Of a stretch of DNA of 64,000 bases, positions 34,905 through 47,040 are shown one piece after another. The translations under genes were made by a program, and so were the position numbers. Each line of letters starts with the position of its first letter. The first letter of the stretch is position 1. A model generated the notes under the pieces. It saw only the letters and a list, made by a program, of their open reading frames with translations. It had not been told where the DNA came from and did no database searches. This DNA comes from Cynocephalus volans (lineage: Eukaryota; Chordata; Mammalia; Dermoptera; Cynocephalidae), in NCBI RefSeq assembly GCF_027409185.1, contig NC_084463.1, positions 48,354,907 through 48,418,906 on the forward strand, read 5' to 3'.

Positions 34905-35225
34905 GGCACAGCTGCGGCTTTTGCCAGCTCCTGCTCTATACACAGCTCTAGCCTGGAAGCGGCCAGGGATCGAAAAGCTCCGAGTGGTTTTTTCTTTCTC
35001 TCATCCTGGCTTCTCCTGCCTTCATGCACTCCATAGGTCTCTCCTCCTTTTACCCTGAGCTCTAGCGGCCCCAGCTTGGCTGTCATTGCTTTTTTATAGT
35101 TGTAAATTGAATGATTTGTGTTCCTCCCTTCTTCCATCACATTTTCTTCCCCTTTCCTCTCTTCCTGTCCCTCCCAACTGCTCCACAACAACCACCTAGA
35201 ATGTAAAAAATAATGTTAATAAAAT
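34905..35225. repeat. Second copy of the 23.2-kb repeat segment
   Basis: Shares 'gcttttgccagc', 'ctcctgccttcatgc', 'gccccagcttggctgtcatt' and 'atagttgtaaattg' with about 23210-23440 in the same order and orientation. It ends in 'aataaaatttcattttcttt' and an A-run, which suggests the 3' end of a retroelement. Confidence 0.6.
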
Positions 35226-35917
35226 TTCATTTTCTTTAAAAAAAAATGTGTGAGTGTTCAATGGCAGACAACAGGAGTTGACTTTGTTACTGCCTTCTAA
35301 ACTGATCCGTTCTAGAAAGGGCCAACCAGAAGACATAAAAAGAAATGAAATCAAGCAAAACCATCGTTGGACATAAGCTCTTCATATTATCAGCACAATG
35401 AAACTCTGGAATGCCCACAAGAGCCCTCTCCTCAGGTAGCTTAGCCCTTTCACATGCAAAGAAGTGGATCATATGACCTCATGGTATACTGTCTTATGAT
35501 CCATACAAAACTAGAATGGCTTGAGGGTACATCCGTGCCTCCCTCAATACCAGCTCATCCTCGGAGGCACTTAATAAATATTGCTGGATGAACAAAGAGG
35601 GAAGTCACATATAAACAGCAAAGAAACCACAGAGGATCAAGTACAAAACAGCAAGCAGGAATCTCCCTGACTTAGTACCTTACACATAAGTGTAGTACAG
35701 GTGGACCATTCAGTGGCAGTGAATGTGATGCAAACTCCACACTCTTGGGCACAGAGCATATACGGAGTCCTGTTGGCCACTTTTATCTTACCGAGGATCA
35801 GTTATTTGGATCCAAAGCTGGGTAACGATGACAGAAACCAGGGGTAGCTGAGAGAAGAAGAGAGAAGAACCAATGGGTGTGGGAAGAAATTTGAGGAAGT
35901 AGGAAAAAAAGTATACT
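35226..35917. other. Unassigned sequence left of the PCBP2 retrocopy
   Basis: No gene or clear repeat. It ends at the left target-site duplication (35918-35933). Confidence 0.4.
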
Positions 35918-35933
35918 AAAGAAAAACAGACTT

Positions 35934-37626
<1,693 letters not shown>

Positions 37627-37675
37627 AAAGAAAAACAGACTTTGTGATCTTACCTTTAAAGACAAAGCACTTAAT

Positions 37676-38165
37676 TTTTTTGTTTTATTTTATTTTTTAA
37701 TTGACAAATAATCATATGTATTTATAGGGTACAATGTGATGTTTCGGTACATGTATACATTGTGGAATGATCAAATCAGGCTAATTAGCATATACATAAA
37801 CTCAAATATTTATTATTTCTTTGTGCAGAGAAAATTTAAATTTTTTTCTTTTCAGTTATTTTGAAAAATACAATATGTTATTATCAACTATAGGCACCAT
37901 GCCAACATGGTGCTCTAATAAGCTGCAATAACCCGACAGCCAGTTTGACTTTTTTAGATTCCACATATAACTGAGATCATGTGATCATATGGTTTTTGTC
38001 TCTCTGGCTTATTACACTTAAAATAACTCCTCTAGGTTCATCCATGTTGTCACAAAAAAAACAGAATTTCCTGGGGTTTTTTTTTTTTGGTTTGTTTTTT
38101 TTTTTAAGGCTGAATAGTATTCCATTGTGTACCACATTTAAGTGTCCATCAATGGATGAATGAAT
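37676..38165 (-). mobile_element. Old LINE-1 3' fragment
   Basis: Antisense L1M-type 3' UTR and ORF2 end ('gggtacaatgtgatgtttcg', 'gaatagtattccattgtgta'), with poly-T runs inside. Confidence 0.65.
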
Positions 38166-38726
38166 TAAAGCACTTTAAACATATAGGAAAAATTGACAAT
38201 TGGGTTTAACAAAAAATAAAAAAACATACACCTTAAAAAAAAACTGATATTATTCCATTTTTCACTCTAAATTTATGGTGACATCAGTGTACACAAATGC
38301 AGCAGCTGTTGATTGTACTCTCTGATGGAACAGAACCATAGTGATCAGTGAACTACAAAAGGCAGCCCTGGCCAGGTCTATGTTTGGTGAGGAAAAGAAG
38401 CTCTTTCTCCCTGGCATTTGGCTTACACATTTTCCAGGGCTATTTGGGCACTTAGAACCTTTGGGCAGGAAAAGATCTCTATACATGAATGTTAAAATAG
38501 AAGAAAGATGGCCGTAATTACAGGAAAAAAATGGCTGTTACCAGATTTCACAGGAGCAAAAGGGGAATGCTCCGTACATAGCTAACAACTCTAGGAGTCA
38601 GAAATCCAACATTGCATCAGAACGTGGCTGATGGTCAACAAATATGTGTTGAATGAGTGCAAGCAAGACTGATAAAAAAAAAACTTACAGCAACACAATA
38701 TGTTAAAATTTGGCTTAAAAAATGGT

Positions 38727-38805
38727 TGGTTATAGTGTGGTGCTGATAACACCAAGGTCCAGGGTTTGATCCCTGTGCTGGCTGCAGCAGAGAAAACAAA
38801 AAGGA
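38727..38805 (+). mobile_element. SINE fragment (CYN-like)
   Basis: 'gtggtgctgataacaccaag' and 'ccagggtttgatccctgtgc', with the 5' head missing. Confidence 0.75.
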
Positions 38806-38849
38806 ATGCACTTGGCACATGTGGGACTTATGTGAAAGACAACTACAAA

Positions 38850-38957
38850 TCATTTCCCAGCTCAGTGATCCTAAGCAAGATGCTTTCCCTTTGGAGTCTC
38901 AATCTCCACCTCTGCAGAACAGGATAGTAATATTCACCTGACATCATTGTTGTGAGT
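38850..38957 (+). mobile_element. MIR fragment
   Basis: 'ctcagtgatcctaagcaaga', 'ctgcagaacaggatagtaat', 'cattgttgtgagtatg' in MIR order. Confidence 0.55.
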
Positions 38958-39370
38958 ATGTACTAGTCCGTTTTCTGTTGCTTATAATAGAATACCTGAA
39001 ATGGTGTAATTTATAAGAAAACACCATTTATTTCTTACAGTTTTGAAGGCTGGAAATCCACAGTCCAGGTGAGGCATCCATTTGAGGGTCTTCTGGTGGC
39101 AACTCTCTACAGTGATAAAGGGTAACACATGGCAAAAACAGCAAGAGCTAGAGAGCTAACCTGCTCACTCTTTCACCTTACAAAGCCACAAGAACCATGC
39201 CCATAACAACCCATTAAACCATCAACCCATTTTTCCATGAATGGATCAATCCATTCACAAGGGCACAGTCCTTGTGAGCAAATCACCTCTTAAAGTCCCC
39301 ACCTTCCACTACCATATTGGGGGTTAAGTTCCAACATGAGATTGGGGAGACATTCAAACTGCAGCAGAGT
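38958..39370 (-). mobile_element. MaLR-type LTR (MST/THE1-like)
   Basis: Starts 'tgtactagtccgttttctgt' and contains 'ccattcacaagggcacagtc' and 'ccaacatgagattggggaga', the reverse complement of a complete MaLR LTR. Confidence 0.88.
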
Positions 39371-39799
39371 GTTAATGGAAATTTCAATTTCTGAGAGCAC
39401 AACAATCTTATCCTGGTAATCTGTTGTATGTTCATCTAGTAGCAACAAACATTTGCCTGTCTAATGCACAGTTGCCCGAAGAAACAATGAAATAATAAAT
39501 GAATCAACTAATGAGATAGTAGATGTGGACCATATTCTGTAATCTTTTTTATACTACACAAAGATAAAGTATCATTTGTTATTTATAAAACAATCAGACA
39601 TCTGATGTTGAGAAAGAAACCAAAGTGATTGTTTTCACTGAATTAACTGGTTGACTCAACCCAAGATGTCAAGTTATTAGGCCTCTGTAGACATAACCAC
39701 CAAAGAGTCATGTTGTGGGCATTTGTGCATGCTGACATGACCTAAATTCCCAAGGATAAATATAGGACTTGTGTCTTACAAGTCACATGGGAGATCATG

Positions 39800-39965
39800 G
39801 GCTTTGTTGTGACCCAGGCCTGAGCTCTCATCTCAGATCTGCCATCTGCTAGGCAGATGACCTTGAGCACTAACCTAGTTAACCTTCTGGACTTTTATGT
39901 CTTCACGTATAAAACAAGATTCTATTACCTGCTATCAGGATAAAATGTGATAATATGCCACATGT
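39800..39965 (+). mobile_element. MIR SINE
   Basis: 'ctcagatctgccatctgcta', 'atgaccttgagcactaacct', 'aaaacaagattctattacct' in MIR order, diverged. Confidence 0.55.
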
Positions 39966-40324
39966 CTAACAAAACATTGCTTCCAATTCTGATTCCTTTC
40001 AAATTGAGGAATGAAACTCCATAAGGACAATAAGAACAACAACAACAAAAAAGTTATAACTGAGATATAAAAGATAGGACACAGTTCCTGGTCTCAGGTA
40101 ATTTGCAGTTTAGGTGGCAAGATTCAGTGTGCAGCAGAGAAGCCCACCCAATCTCAAGAAACACACCCCCCTTCAAGGTTTCAGGAGACAAAACACGTGA
40201 AAGGGAAATTTCTAAGTGGGAAGGGATAGGAACTCTTTGCAGGTAAGTACACACATTGACTATAACATTATTTTGCTAAACTAATTTGCTGAAGTGAAGA
40301 AAGAGTTCTAACACTTACTGGGTA

Positions 40325-40660
40325 CCTACTATGCAAAAGGCACAACCTCACCATTTTTCTTACTCAATAGTCACAATAACTGTGGGAAGTGGGCATGATG
40401 ATCCTGTTTCATAGAGGGGTGAGCACAGGCTTGGGGTGGCAAAAGCAGTAATGGTACTGATGTTAATAGCAGCTGACACTTAAATGGCATGTTCCTCTGT
40501 CCAGACTCTGTCCCAAATACCGAGATATCTTAATCACTAATGCTCCCAATAGTCCCTACAATTTTCAAGATGAGGAACCTAAAGCTGAGTAGCCTGTCCA
40601 AGTCACATCGACAGGAAACAGCGGAGCTGGGATTTGGACTCAAGCAGCCTGGCCCCAGAA
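40325..40660 (-). mobile_element. MIR-type fragments
   Basis: Antisense MIR/L2-class phrases: 'tacctactatgcaaaaggca', 'gatcctgtttcatagagggg', 'agtcacatcgacaggaaaca', 'gctgggatttggactcaagc'. Probably two adjacent pieces. Confidence 0.5.
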
Positions 40661-40828
40661 ACTAAGTACTTAATGACAATACTTAAGCTGGGTAAAACCA
40701 CCAAAGGACATTCAGCCAAGTTGGGGTCAAATTATTACAGATTCTAAACATATGAGCTCTTATTTTGTATTTGCCTTGGTGGAGGTGGAAGGAAGAGAAA
40801 GACAGGTAACTGAAAGGAGGGCTCTAGT

Positions 40829-41046
40829 GCAGACGTTCTCAACCAGGGGTGATTGTGCCCTGCAGGGGACATTTGGCAATGTCTGGTCACATTTTTGATT
40901 GTCACAACTGGGAGGGGTTGCTACTAACTTCTAGAGGGTAAGGTCCAGGGATGCTGCTAAGTGTCCTGCAATGCACAGGACAACCCCAAACAGCAAAGAA
41001 TTATCCAGCCCCAAATGCCAATCATGCTGAGGTTGAGAATGCCTGT
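40829..41046 (+). mobile_element. MER5A (hAT-Charlie non-autonomous DNA transposon)
   Basis: Near full length: 'acgttctcaaccaggggtga', 'gacatttggcaatgtctggt', 'gatgctgctaagtgtcctgc' and the end 'gaggttgagaatgcctg' follow the MER5A consensus in order, with short terminal inverted repeats. Confidence 0.9.
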
Positions 41047-41106
41047 TCTAGAATAGTTGCAAAGATTTTGGATGTGGCCTGGAAGGTCAAGAGTTTCTTG
41101 GCCAAA

Positions 41107-41133
41107 AATAAATAAATAAATAAATAAATAATG
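41107..41133. repeat. (AAAT)n microsatellite
   Basis: Six or so tandem AAAT units. Confidence 0.9.
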
Positions 41134-43515
41134 AAAGAGTTTGTTGACGAAGGCTCACACTGCTCACTGATAAAATGGAGATATTGGACTAGTTTCCTTC
41201 CAGCTGTAAAATCTAATGGTTCTGAGACATTTGAGACACCAAACAAGACAAGCCATGCTGAAAAGCTACCAAAACAGAGACAACATGAGAAAATTCTACT
41301 TGAAGGAATGTTTTAAAATGTACCTGGAATTTTGTTTTTATTCAGGTATGGTGAGGCCAACAGATCAGTGGATGATTGCCATTCAAAAGATAGTTTGGTA
41401 TTTACATTCCCCAAGAGGATGGAACATTTCATGCCGTGCAGGGCCACACAGGGAAGCACTGGGGTCAATAGGAAGACAGGAACGAGGTGAACATATGGGC
41501 AAGAGATTTTATGGGTGTTTTCATAGGAAAAATAGGAGATTCGGGGTGAGCAACTGAGAAGGCTGGGGATTGGATAGTTTGAATAATTTTGATAGGTCCT
41601 GGGCTATAAGGGTGGTGTCTTGTTGCCCAGAAGCTGGCTCTGATGATCAGGGCCAGGGTGTAGTGTCCCAGACTGCAAGAGCCTAATAAAAGGAGGTGGG
41701 ATGGGGTTCTGGACTCGGAATTGGTTGGTTTTCATATCAAAGGCATACTTACAATTAAGTTGTTTGCTCTCTGTAGGAATTAGCTAACCCTGGGAGGTGC
41801 AGTTCCTACCCAAGTCTTCAAAGCCTCAAGATGACAAGGCATTGTAAAATATAGAAAGTGGTGCATTATGTCACATCTTCACTACAAGCCATGTCCCAAC
41901 TGTTCGGGTTTAATAGTGTTAACTCTGTGCTCAGCTACAGAGACAGGCTTTGGGAGGGCCCTGCTACACTCTGAACATGTTTGATTCAGATCTCAGGAAT
42001 CTGTGGGCCCTGTGTGAGCAGCCTCAGAATATGGAGTTTAAGGCTATAAATAAGAGGGGCCCCTGGGAGTAGCAGGAAGAGCCAAGACAAGCACTGAGGG
42101 GAGCCTCTTCCTGGCACGACTCCCTGCTGACTGTGGACCTGGAGCAAGTCCCGGCCTTTAAGCTTTTTTGCACCTTCAACCGTAAGATGATAAAATGTGG
42201 GCAGTAGACTAGTCAGGGGATCTCAACTCAGACCGCACATCAGAACAGCCCAGGAGTTTTGAAAAACAGAACACTCACAACTCATTCCCAAGGATTAGAT
42301 TCAGGGAAATAGGAAACAGGTCACCTGTAGATTATACAATCCTGCTGGTGATTTTGACAAGCACACAGGATTGAGACTGTAATCTGTCATATCTCTGACA
42401 TGCTGTGCCTCCAGGACAATTTCTGCTGCTACCATCTTGTTCCAGTGACCCAATATTGTCCACCAGCTCCAGCATTCTCTCCTATTCTCAACTCCTTAGT
42501 AGAACATGGAGCAGTTCAGTTTATTTCCCTTAAATTGCTTCATTTAAGTCATCTGCATCAAACCCCAGCCCAGAAATACTCGTACAAGCTGAGATTCAAA
42601 GCATTGCCTAAGATTCAGGATATGTGGACCAGGGTTCTGGCATGCCATGAGGTCTTCGGAATTTGCCGGGTGGGCAGGTCTCTGCAAGCTGCCTTACAGC
42701 CTCATCCTCAGAGCAGAGTAATTGGTCTGAACTTGCCCTTCACCCATACCTCCTAAAACTGCCTTTGGGTGACTTTTTTTTTTATGTGCATTGAGATTTT
42801 ATTTTAGCTGAATAAATGCAATTTGAGAAGAGAAGACTTGAAGTTTCCAGACCCCTTTGAAGAGAAACTACTGAAACTGGTTACCTACTCCCGACATGCA
42901 GTCCGAAAATTTATATATACAGTGAGGCCCAATCTTTATCAAAAAGTTTATTAAAAATCTTCTTACTAAAAGAATAAGACACAGTTCTCATGAAACTATT
43001 GAAAAGAAGAAAAGATAACAGTATGAGGATGAAGAGAACATAGTGTTACAAACCCACATAAGAGCAATTACTGCACCTAAGCACAAAAGCGCCAGTCTGG
43101 GACTCCTGAGGGCCAAGGCAATGAGGGAAATGTGGTGCCTGCAACCTTCACAGGCTGATGAAATGTACCATGTCAGCCACAGACACAGGCCCTCCTCTCT
43201 TTCCAAGAAAAATGTGTTACATGGATCCTCAAGTGAATAAATCTCAAGCCATATATTGCATGTATTTGTGGACCCAGTCCTCAAGTTAGGAATGCAAATA
43301 ATTCTTTTGTTTGTTTTTTATTATTTTCCTATGCATATATTTGTTTATGTGCTAGTTTAAATATTGGGAATATTGCCAAATATGCAGACTTTACATAATG
43401 TGGGGCATTGTAATGTACTGTTGTTGTTTTACTAGTTTTTTGACATGAAAATTTACATTATTATTTTTTGGCCTTTCCATCATTCTAAAATACACATTTC
43501 CTCTTCGGCTGGACC
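41134..43515. other. Mostly unassigned sequence
   Basis: About 42215-42365 resembles a MER3/MER20-class DNA-transposon fragment ('catcagaacagcccaggagt'). No gene recognised elsewhere; frames at 41216-41557 and 42400-42756 lack domains. Confidence 0.4.
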
Positions 43516-44364
43516 AGCATTTCATTTGGGGGCTGTGGGGCACAAATGTTTTTCTTCACATTCCTGGGAGCTGCAGAGTGCCTCTTTTTTTTTTTTTTTT
43601 CTTCTTTTCTGTGACTGGTAAGGGGATCGTAACCCTTGGCTTGGTGTCGTCTGCACCATGCTCAGCCAGTAAGCACACGGGCCATCCCTATATAGGATCC
43701 AAATCCGCGGCCTCGGCGCTCCCAGCGCTGCACTCTCCCAAGTGAGCCACAGGGTCGGCCCAGAGTGCCTCCTGCTGGCACTCATGGCCTATGACCGCTA
43801 TGTGGCCATCTGCAAAGCCCTGCACTACCCAGTACTAATGAGTCGCCAGGTCTGCCTGCTCATGATCATGGCCTCCTGGGTCCCTCAACTCCTCTGTCCT
43901 CGCTGACCCTGCAGTTCCTTTACTGTGGCTCACAGAAGATTGCTCACTTCTTCTGCAAAGTGCCCTCACTGCTGATGCTGGCCTGTGCAGACACAGAGGC
44001 TTATGAGCAGGTGCTCTTTGTGACAGCTGTGGTGGTCCTCCTGGTGCCCATTGCCTTCATCACCACCTCCTATGTCCTTATCCTGGTGGCTGTGCTCAAG
44101 ATGCGCTCCATGGAGGGGTGTCAGAAGGCCCTGGCCACCTGTTCTTCCCACTTGACAGTGGTCAACCTCTTCTATGGGCCCCTTGTCTACACCTATATGT
44201 TACCTACATCCTACTACTCTCTTGGCCAGGACAATGTAGTGTCCGTCTTCTACACTGATCTCACACCCATGCTTTACCGTGTCATCTACAGCCTCAGGAA
44301 CAAGGAAGTGACAGGAGCAATGAAGAAGGCAATAGGAAAGTGTGGGCTAAGTAAGAACACTTAA
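43516..44364 (+). pseudogene. Olfactory receptor pseudogene (class II, OR2-like), 5' truncated and split by a SINE
   Basis: Olfactory receptors are seven-helix odorant GPCRs encoded by one coding exon of about 310 codons. Here the frame starts within extracellular loop 1/TM3 (SISFGGCGAQMFFFTFLGAA), so TM1-TM2 are missing. A SINE (43585-43760) then interrupts it. After the SINE come [10 protein letters not shown], then a small deletion after 'MASW' that shifts the frame and creates a stop. The original frame resumes at 'SSLTLQF', followed by KALATCSSHLTVV, the TM6-TM7 region and SLRNKEV, ending at TAA 44364. In TM7 the usual PMLNP is PMLYR. Truncation, insertion, frameshift and the NP loss make it a pseudogene. 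The exact OR2 subfamily was not assigned. Confidence 0.92.
43585..43760 (-). mobile_element. Long-form tRNA-derived SINE (CYN-like) inside the olfactory receptor
   Basis: T-run, 'gtgactggtaaggggatcgt', 'ccctatataggatccaaatc', 'ctcccaagtgagccacaggg'. An 11-bp target-site duplication CAGAGTGCCTC lies at 43574-43584 and 43761-43771. Confidence 0.93.
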
Positions 44365-44780
44365 GACACAGGAGAAAGGGCTGGGAGACAGACACTTGAG
44401 TCCTTAGGTCAGTCACATGCATTGGGACAACTCTACCATAGAAAACCCTTCATGTCTATGGCTTCAAGATCCTGTTCTAGGATTCCATTCTGAGGCAGCA
44501 GTTCCCTCATACACATGTGTATCCATATATACATAATGTTATTTAGACAAAAATAAATGAAGTACTGATGGTACTTCAAGGCCAGACACCAAAGATCACT
44601 TACTTTTATGAAATCTGCAGAATGAGGAAATCCACAGAGCCAGAAAGCATATGGCAGGTTGCTAGTTGTTGAGTGGAGGTGGGGATGGGCAGTAACAGTT
44701 TAATCATCTTGACGTTTTCTTTCAGGGTCATGAGAACGACCTCCATAAAAACACAGGCTCCAGGGGTGAAGGTCCACTGA
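44365..44780. other. Unassigned sequence
   Basis: No gene or repeat recognised between the receptor and the promoter-like block. Confidence 0.4.
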
Positions 44781-44814
44781 AAGTACCCTTGGTGGAGCCT
44801 CTTCGGCTTTTGTT

Positions 44815-44900
44815 TTCTGATTGGTTGGTAACAGCAGTGAAACTATCCAATCAGAACGTGTCTTCCAGGAGCCCTCATTTGAATACAGAGTCTATAAATG
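44815..44900 (+). promoter_or_regulatory. Promoter-like block with paired CCAAT, octamer-like and TATA elements
   Basis: Inverted CCAAT (ATTGG) at 44820-44824, CCAAT at 44847-44851, an octamer-like ATTTGAAT at 44877-44884 and TATAAA at 44893-44898. The spacing resembles mammalian H2A/H2B promoters, where an octamer sits between CCAAT and TATA. No histone H2A or H2B coding sequence was found after it. It may instead drive the exon-like segment that follows. Confidence 0.6.
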
Positions 44901-44919
44901 GGCCGAGCAAGCCCACACT

Positions 44920-45156
44920 CGGCATTTTCTCTTCTGCGGAGCTGGAGTCAGGAGTGGATTGTACGTCTGGTCTTCGCTGGGATCTCTTTTTGTCGAGGTG
45001 TCTTCCTCAGTTCCAGGACAAGGAGTTGAAAATCCGAGTGATGACTGCAACGGGAAAAGCTGCTCCACAGATGTGTCCGAAGAGAAGCAGGTTCCCCCGA
45101 GGTGAAGTTTGCTGGGTCCATGCGCTTCTCCAACCTCTTTGGACGTCAGAGGCCTG
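44920..45156 (+). other. Exon-like segment with a strong splice donor
   Basis: Starts about 25 bp after the TATA box and ends at GGCCTG/GTGAGT (donor GT at 45157-45158). It could be a non-coding first exon; the KRAB-A exon 6.8 kb downstream on the same strand is the only candidate partner seen. If spliced directly, the frame continuous with the KRAB has no upstream ATG, so another exon or start would be required. This is inference from position and splice signals only. Confidence 0.45.
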
Positions 45157-45189
45157 GTGAGTCTCCCGGTTTATCGTGAGCGCCAGGGC

Positions 45190-46060
45190 CCCAGTATCGG
45201 GATACCGTCAGCTTCTCCCATTCCTGCGGAGAGCGGCAGTCTGGAACGTGGAGAGTGGCGGGCGGCGGTCTGGATCGCGGAGAGTAGCGGGCCGTGGTGT
45301 GGAGAGCGGCGGGCCGGGGCCTCGGTGTCGGATTACGTCGGCTTTTTCTCCAATCTCGGCGCCGAGCAGCGAAGAGCAGCGGTCCCGGGCGTGGAGAGCA
45401 GCTGACTGCGGCGTGGAGAGCGGTGGGTGGCGGTCTGGAGCGCGGAGAGTGGCGGGCAGCGGTGTGGAGAGCGGCGGGCCGGGGCCTCGGTATTGGGGTA
45501 CGTCGGCTTTTTCTCCAATCTCCGCGCCAAGTAGTGGAGAGTGTCGGGCCCGGGCGTGGAGAGCGGCGGTCCCGGGCGCGGAGAGCGGCGGGCCGGGGCG
45601 CGGAGAGCGGCGGGCCGGGGCGTGGAGAGCGGCGGGCCGGGGAGCGGAGAGCGGCTGACTGCGGCGTGGAGAGCGGTGGGTGGCGGTCTGGAGCGCGGAG
45701 AGTGGCGGGCAGCGGTGTGGAGAGCGGCAAGCCGGGGCCTCGGTATTGGGGTACGTCAGCTTTTTCGCCAATCTCCGCACCGAGTAGTGGAGACTGTCGG
45801 GCCCGGGCGCGGAGAGCGGCGGTCCCGGGCGCGGAGAGCGGCGGGCCGGGGCGCGGAGAGTGGCAGGTGGTGGTCTGGAGCGCGGAGAGTGGCGGGCAGT
45901 GGTGTGGAGAGCGGCGGGCCGGGGTCTCTGTATGGGGGTACGTCGACGGGCTTTTTCTCCAATCTCCGCGCCGAGCAGCGGAGAGTGTCGGGCCCGGGCG
46001 TGGAGAGTGGCGGTCCGGGGCCTCGGTATTGGGGTATGTCAGTTTTTTCCTTATCTAGTT
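45190..46060. repeat. GC-rich nested tandem repeat
   Basis: Large units begin at about 45297, 45462, 45715 and 45902 (lengths about 165, 253 and 187 bp), with partial units at both edges (about 45190 and 46014). Each unit opens 'gtgtggagagcggc', then 'ggggcctcggtattggggta', then 'tttttctccaatctccgcgc'. The unit bodies are made of many copies of a shorter 'gcggagagcggcgggccggg'-type motif, whose number explains the length differences. Every unit keeps TACGTC and most keep a CCAAT. Stop-free composition creates long false frames on both strands. Confidence 0.88.
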
Positions 46061-47040
46061 GTTCCTGTTGAATATTTCGGGTAGTTCCGTTTCTTGGGTG
46101 TTCTACGTATAGCTGCAGTGAATATGGGACTGCATGTATGGCTTTGAACAGTCACTGTTGAGTCGGTATGCATATAGTTTTCTCATGTGTCAAATGGGAA
46201 ATGCCATCTGTTACACAGGGGGTTGTAAGAGCAAGTGAGAGTTGGAAAGCACCTGGCCTACTCTAGTTCCCATCCACTTGACCAGCCTTACTTAGCTCAA
46301 GCTGCTTCCAGCCCCAGGCTCTTTCCTTCCTTGGCGTTTTGAAGCACTTACTTTACTGAGCTGTATCTCCATTAGGACATGGTGCTACCCCCGACTGCTC
46401 TCTGCGTACGCCATGAGTTCTGGCGTCAGTTGGGGCCAGAGCAGTGGGAAGGAGAGCCCCTGGGCCCTGTGAGGCCAATTCTTGCCCTGTGGCCAGAAGC
46501 GGGCCATAGTCTTGGCCATTTATAGAGGTGCCAAATGAGGGAGACTTCACAAAGCACCACATAGTCACCTGGGCACTGGGAAGTGGGCGGGCACCCCCAA
46601 CAGGTCTGTGCTGACCAGAGGCTGTGAGAAGTACCCAACCTGACCCGCCCAGTGATGGGACTGGGTGCAGCTGCATCTCACAGGCTCCCCATCTCAGGGC
46701 AGAATGCACAAACCAGGAGCATCGAGGATGCAGACCTCATCACTGTCCAGAGTGTCTCCATCGCCCTCCTATTCCTTCTCATCTTCCATCACCTCTGGGT
46801 GGGACCCTAAGCTGCCAGAGGGGCCCCCAGCAGGGGGCAAAGGGGGCTGGGCTCTCTAAATTCACCCGCGAATAGGTAGACCTAGATGGGTGAGGCCTGA
46901 GGGAAGAGGCCACCTGAAGGCTGGACCAGCTTCTGCAGGCTGCACATTGTGTCCAGCAGGGTGTCGGCCAGGTCCCACTGGTTGATGAGGGATATCTCCA
47001 CTGCAGGGCATGTGGTCAGGGAGGCAGGGCTTGGAGAGCA
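46061..47040. other. Unassigned sequence between the tandem repeat and the RAB12 copy
   Basis: About 46150-46260 looks like MIR ('gttttctcatgtgtcaaatg'). On the minus strand, just after the RAB12 homology stops, a short coding-like stretch (EISLINQWDLADTLLDTMC, about 46905-47010) is visible, but its origin was not recognised. No intact gene. Confidence 0.4.

Noticed and set aside
45041-45160. Possible histone H2A N-terminus after the histone-like promoter (MTATGKAA, then RSRFPRGEV)
   Set aside because: Only a few residues line up with H2A, there is no histone fold after them, and the segment ends in a splice donor followed by the tandem repeat.
45146-46071. Long open frames (up to 254 codons) on both strands in the GC-rich region
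   Set aside because: They follow the tandem repeat, which lacks stop triplets in several frames. The products are Arg/Gly/Pro-rich repeats with no start context or domain.
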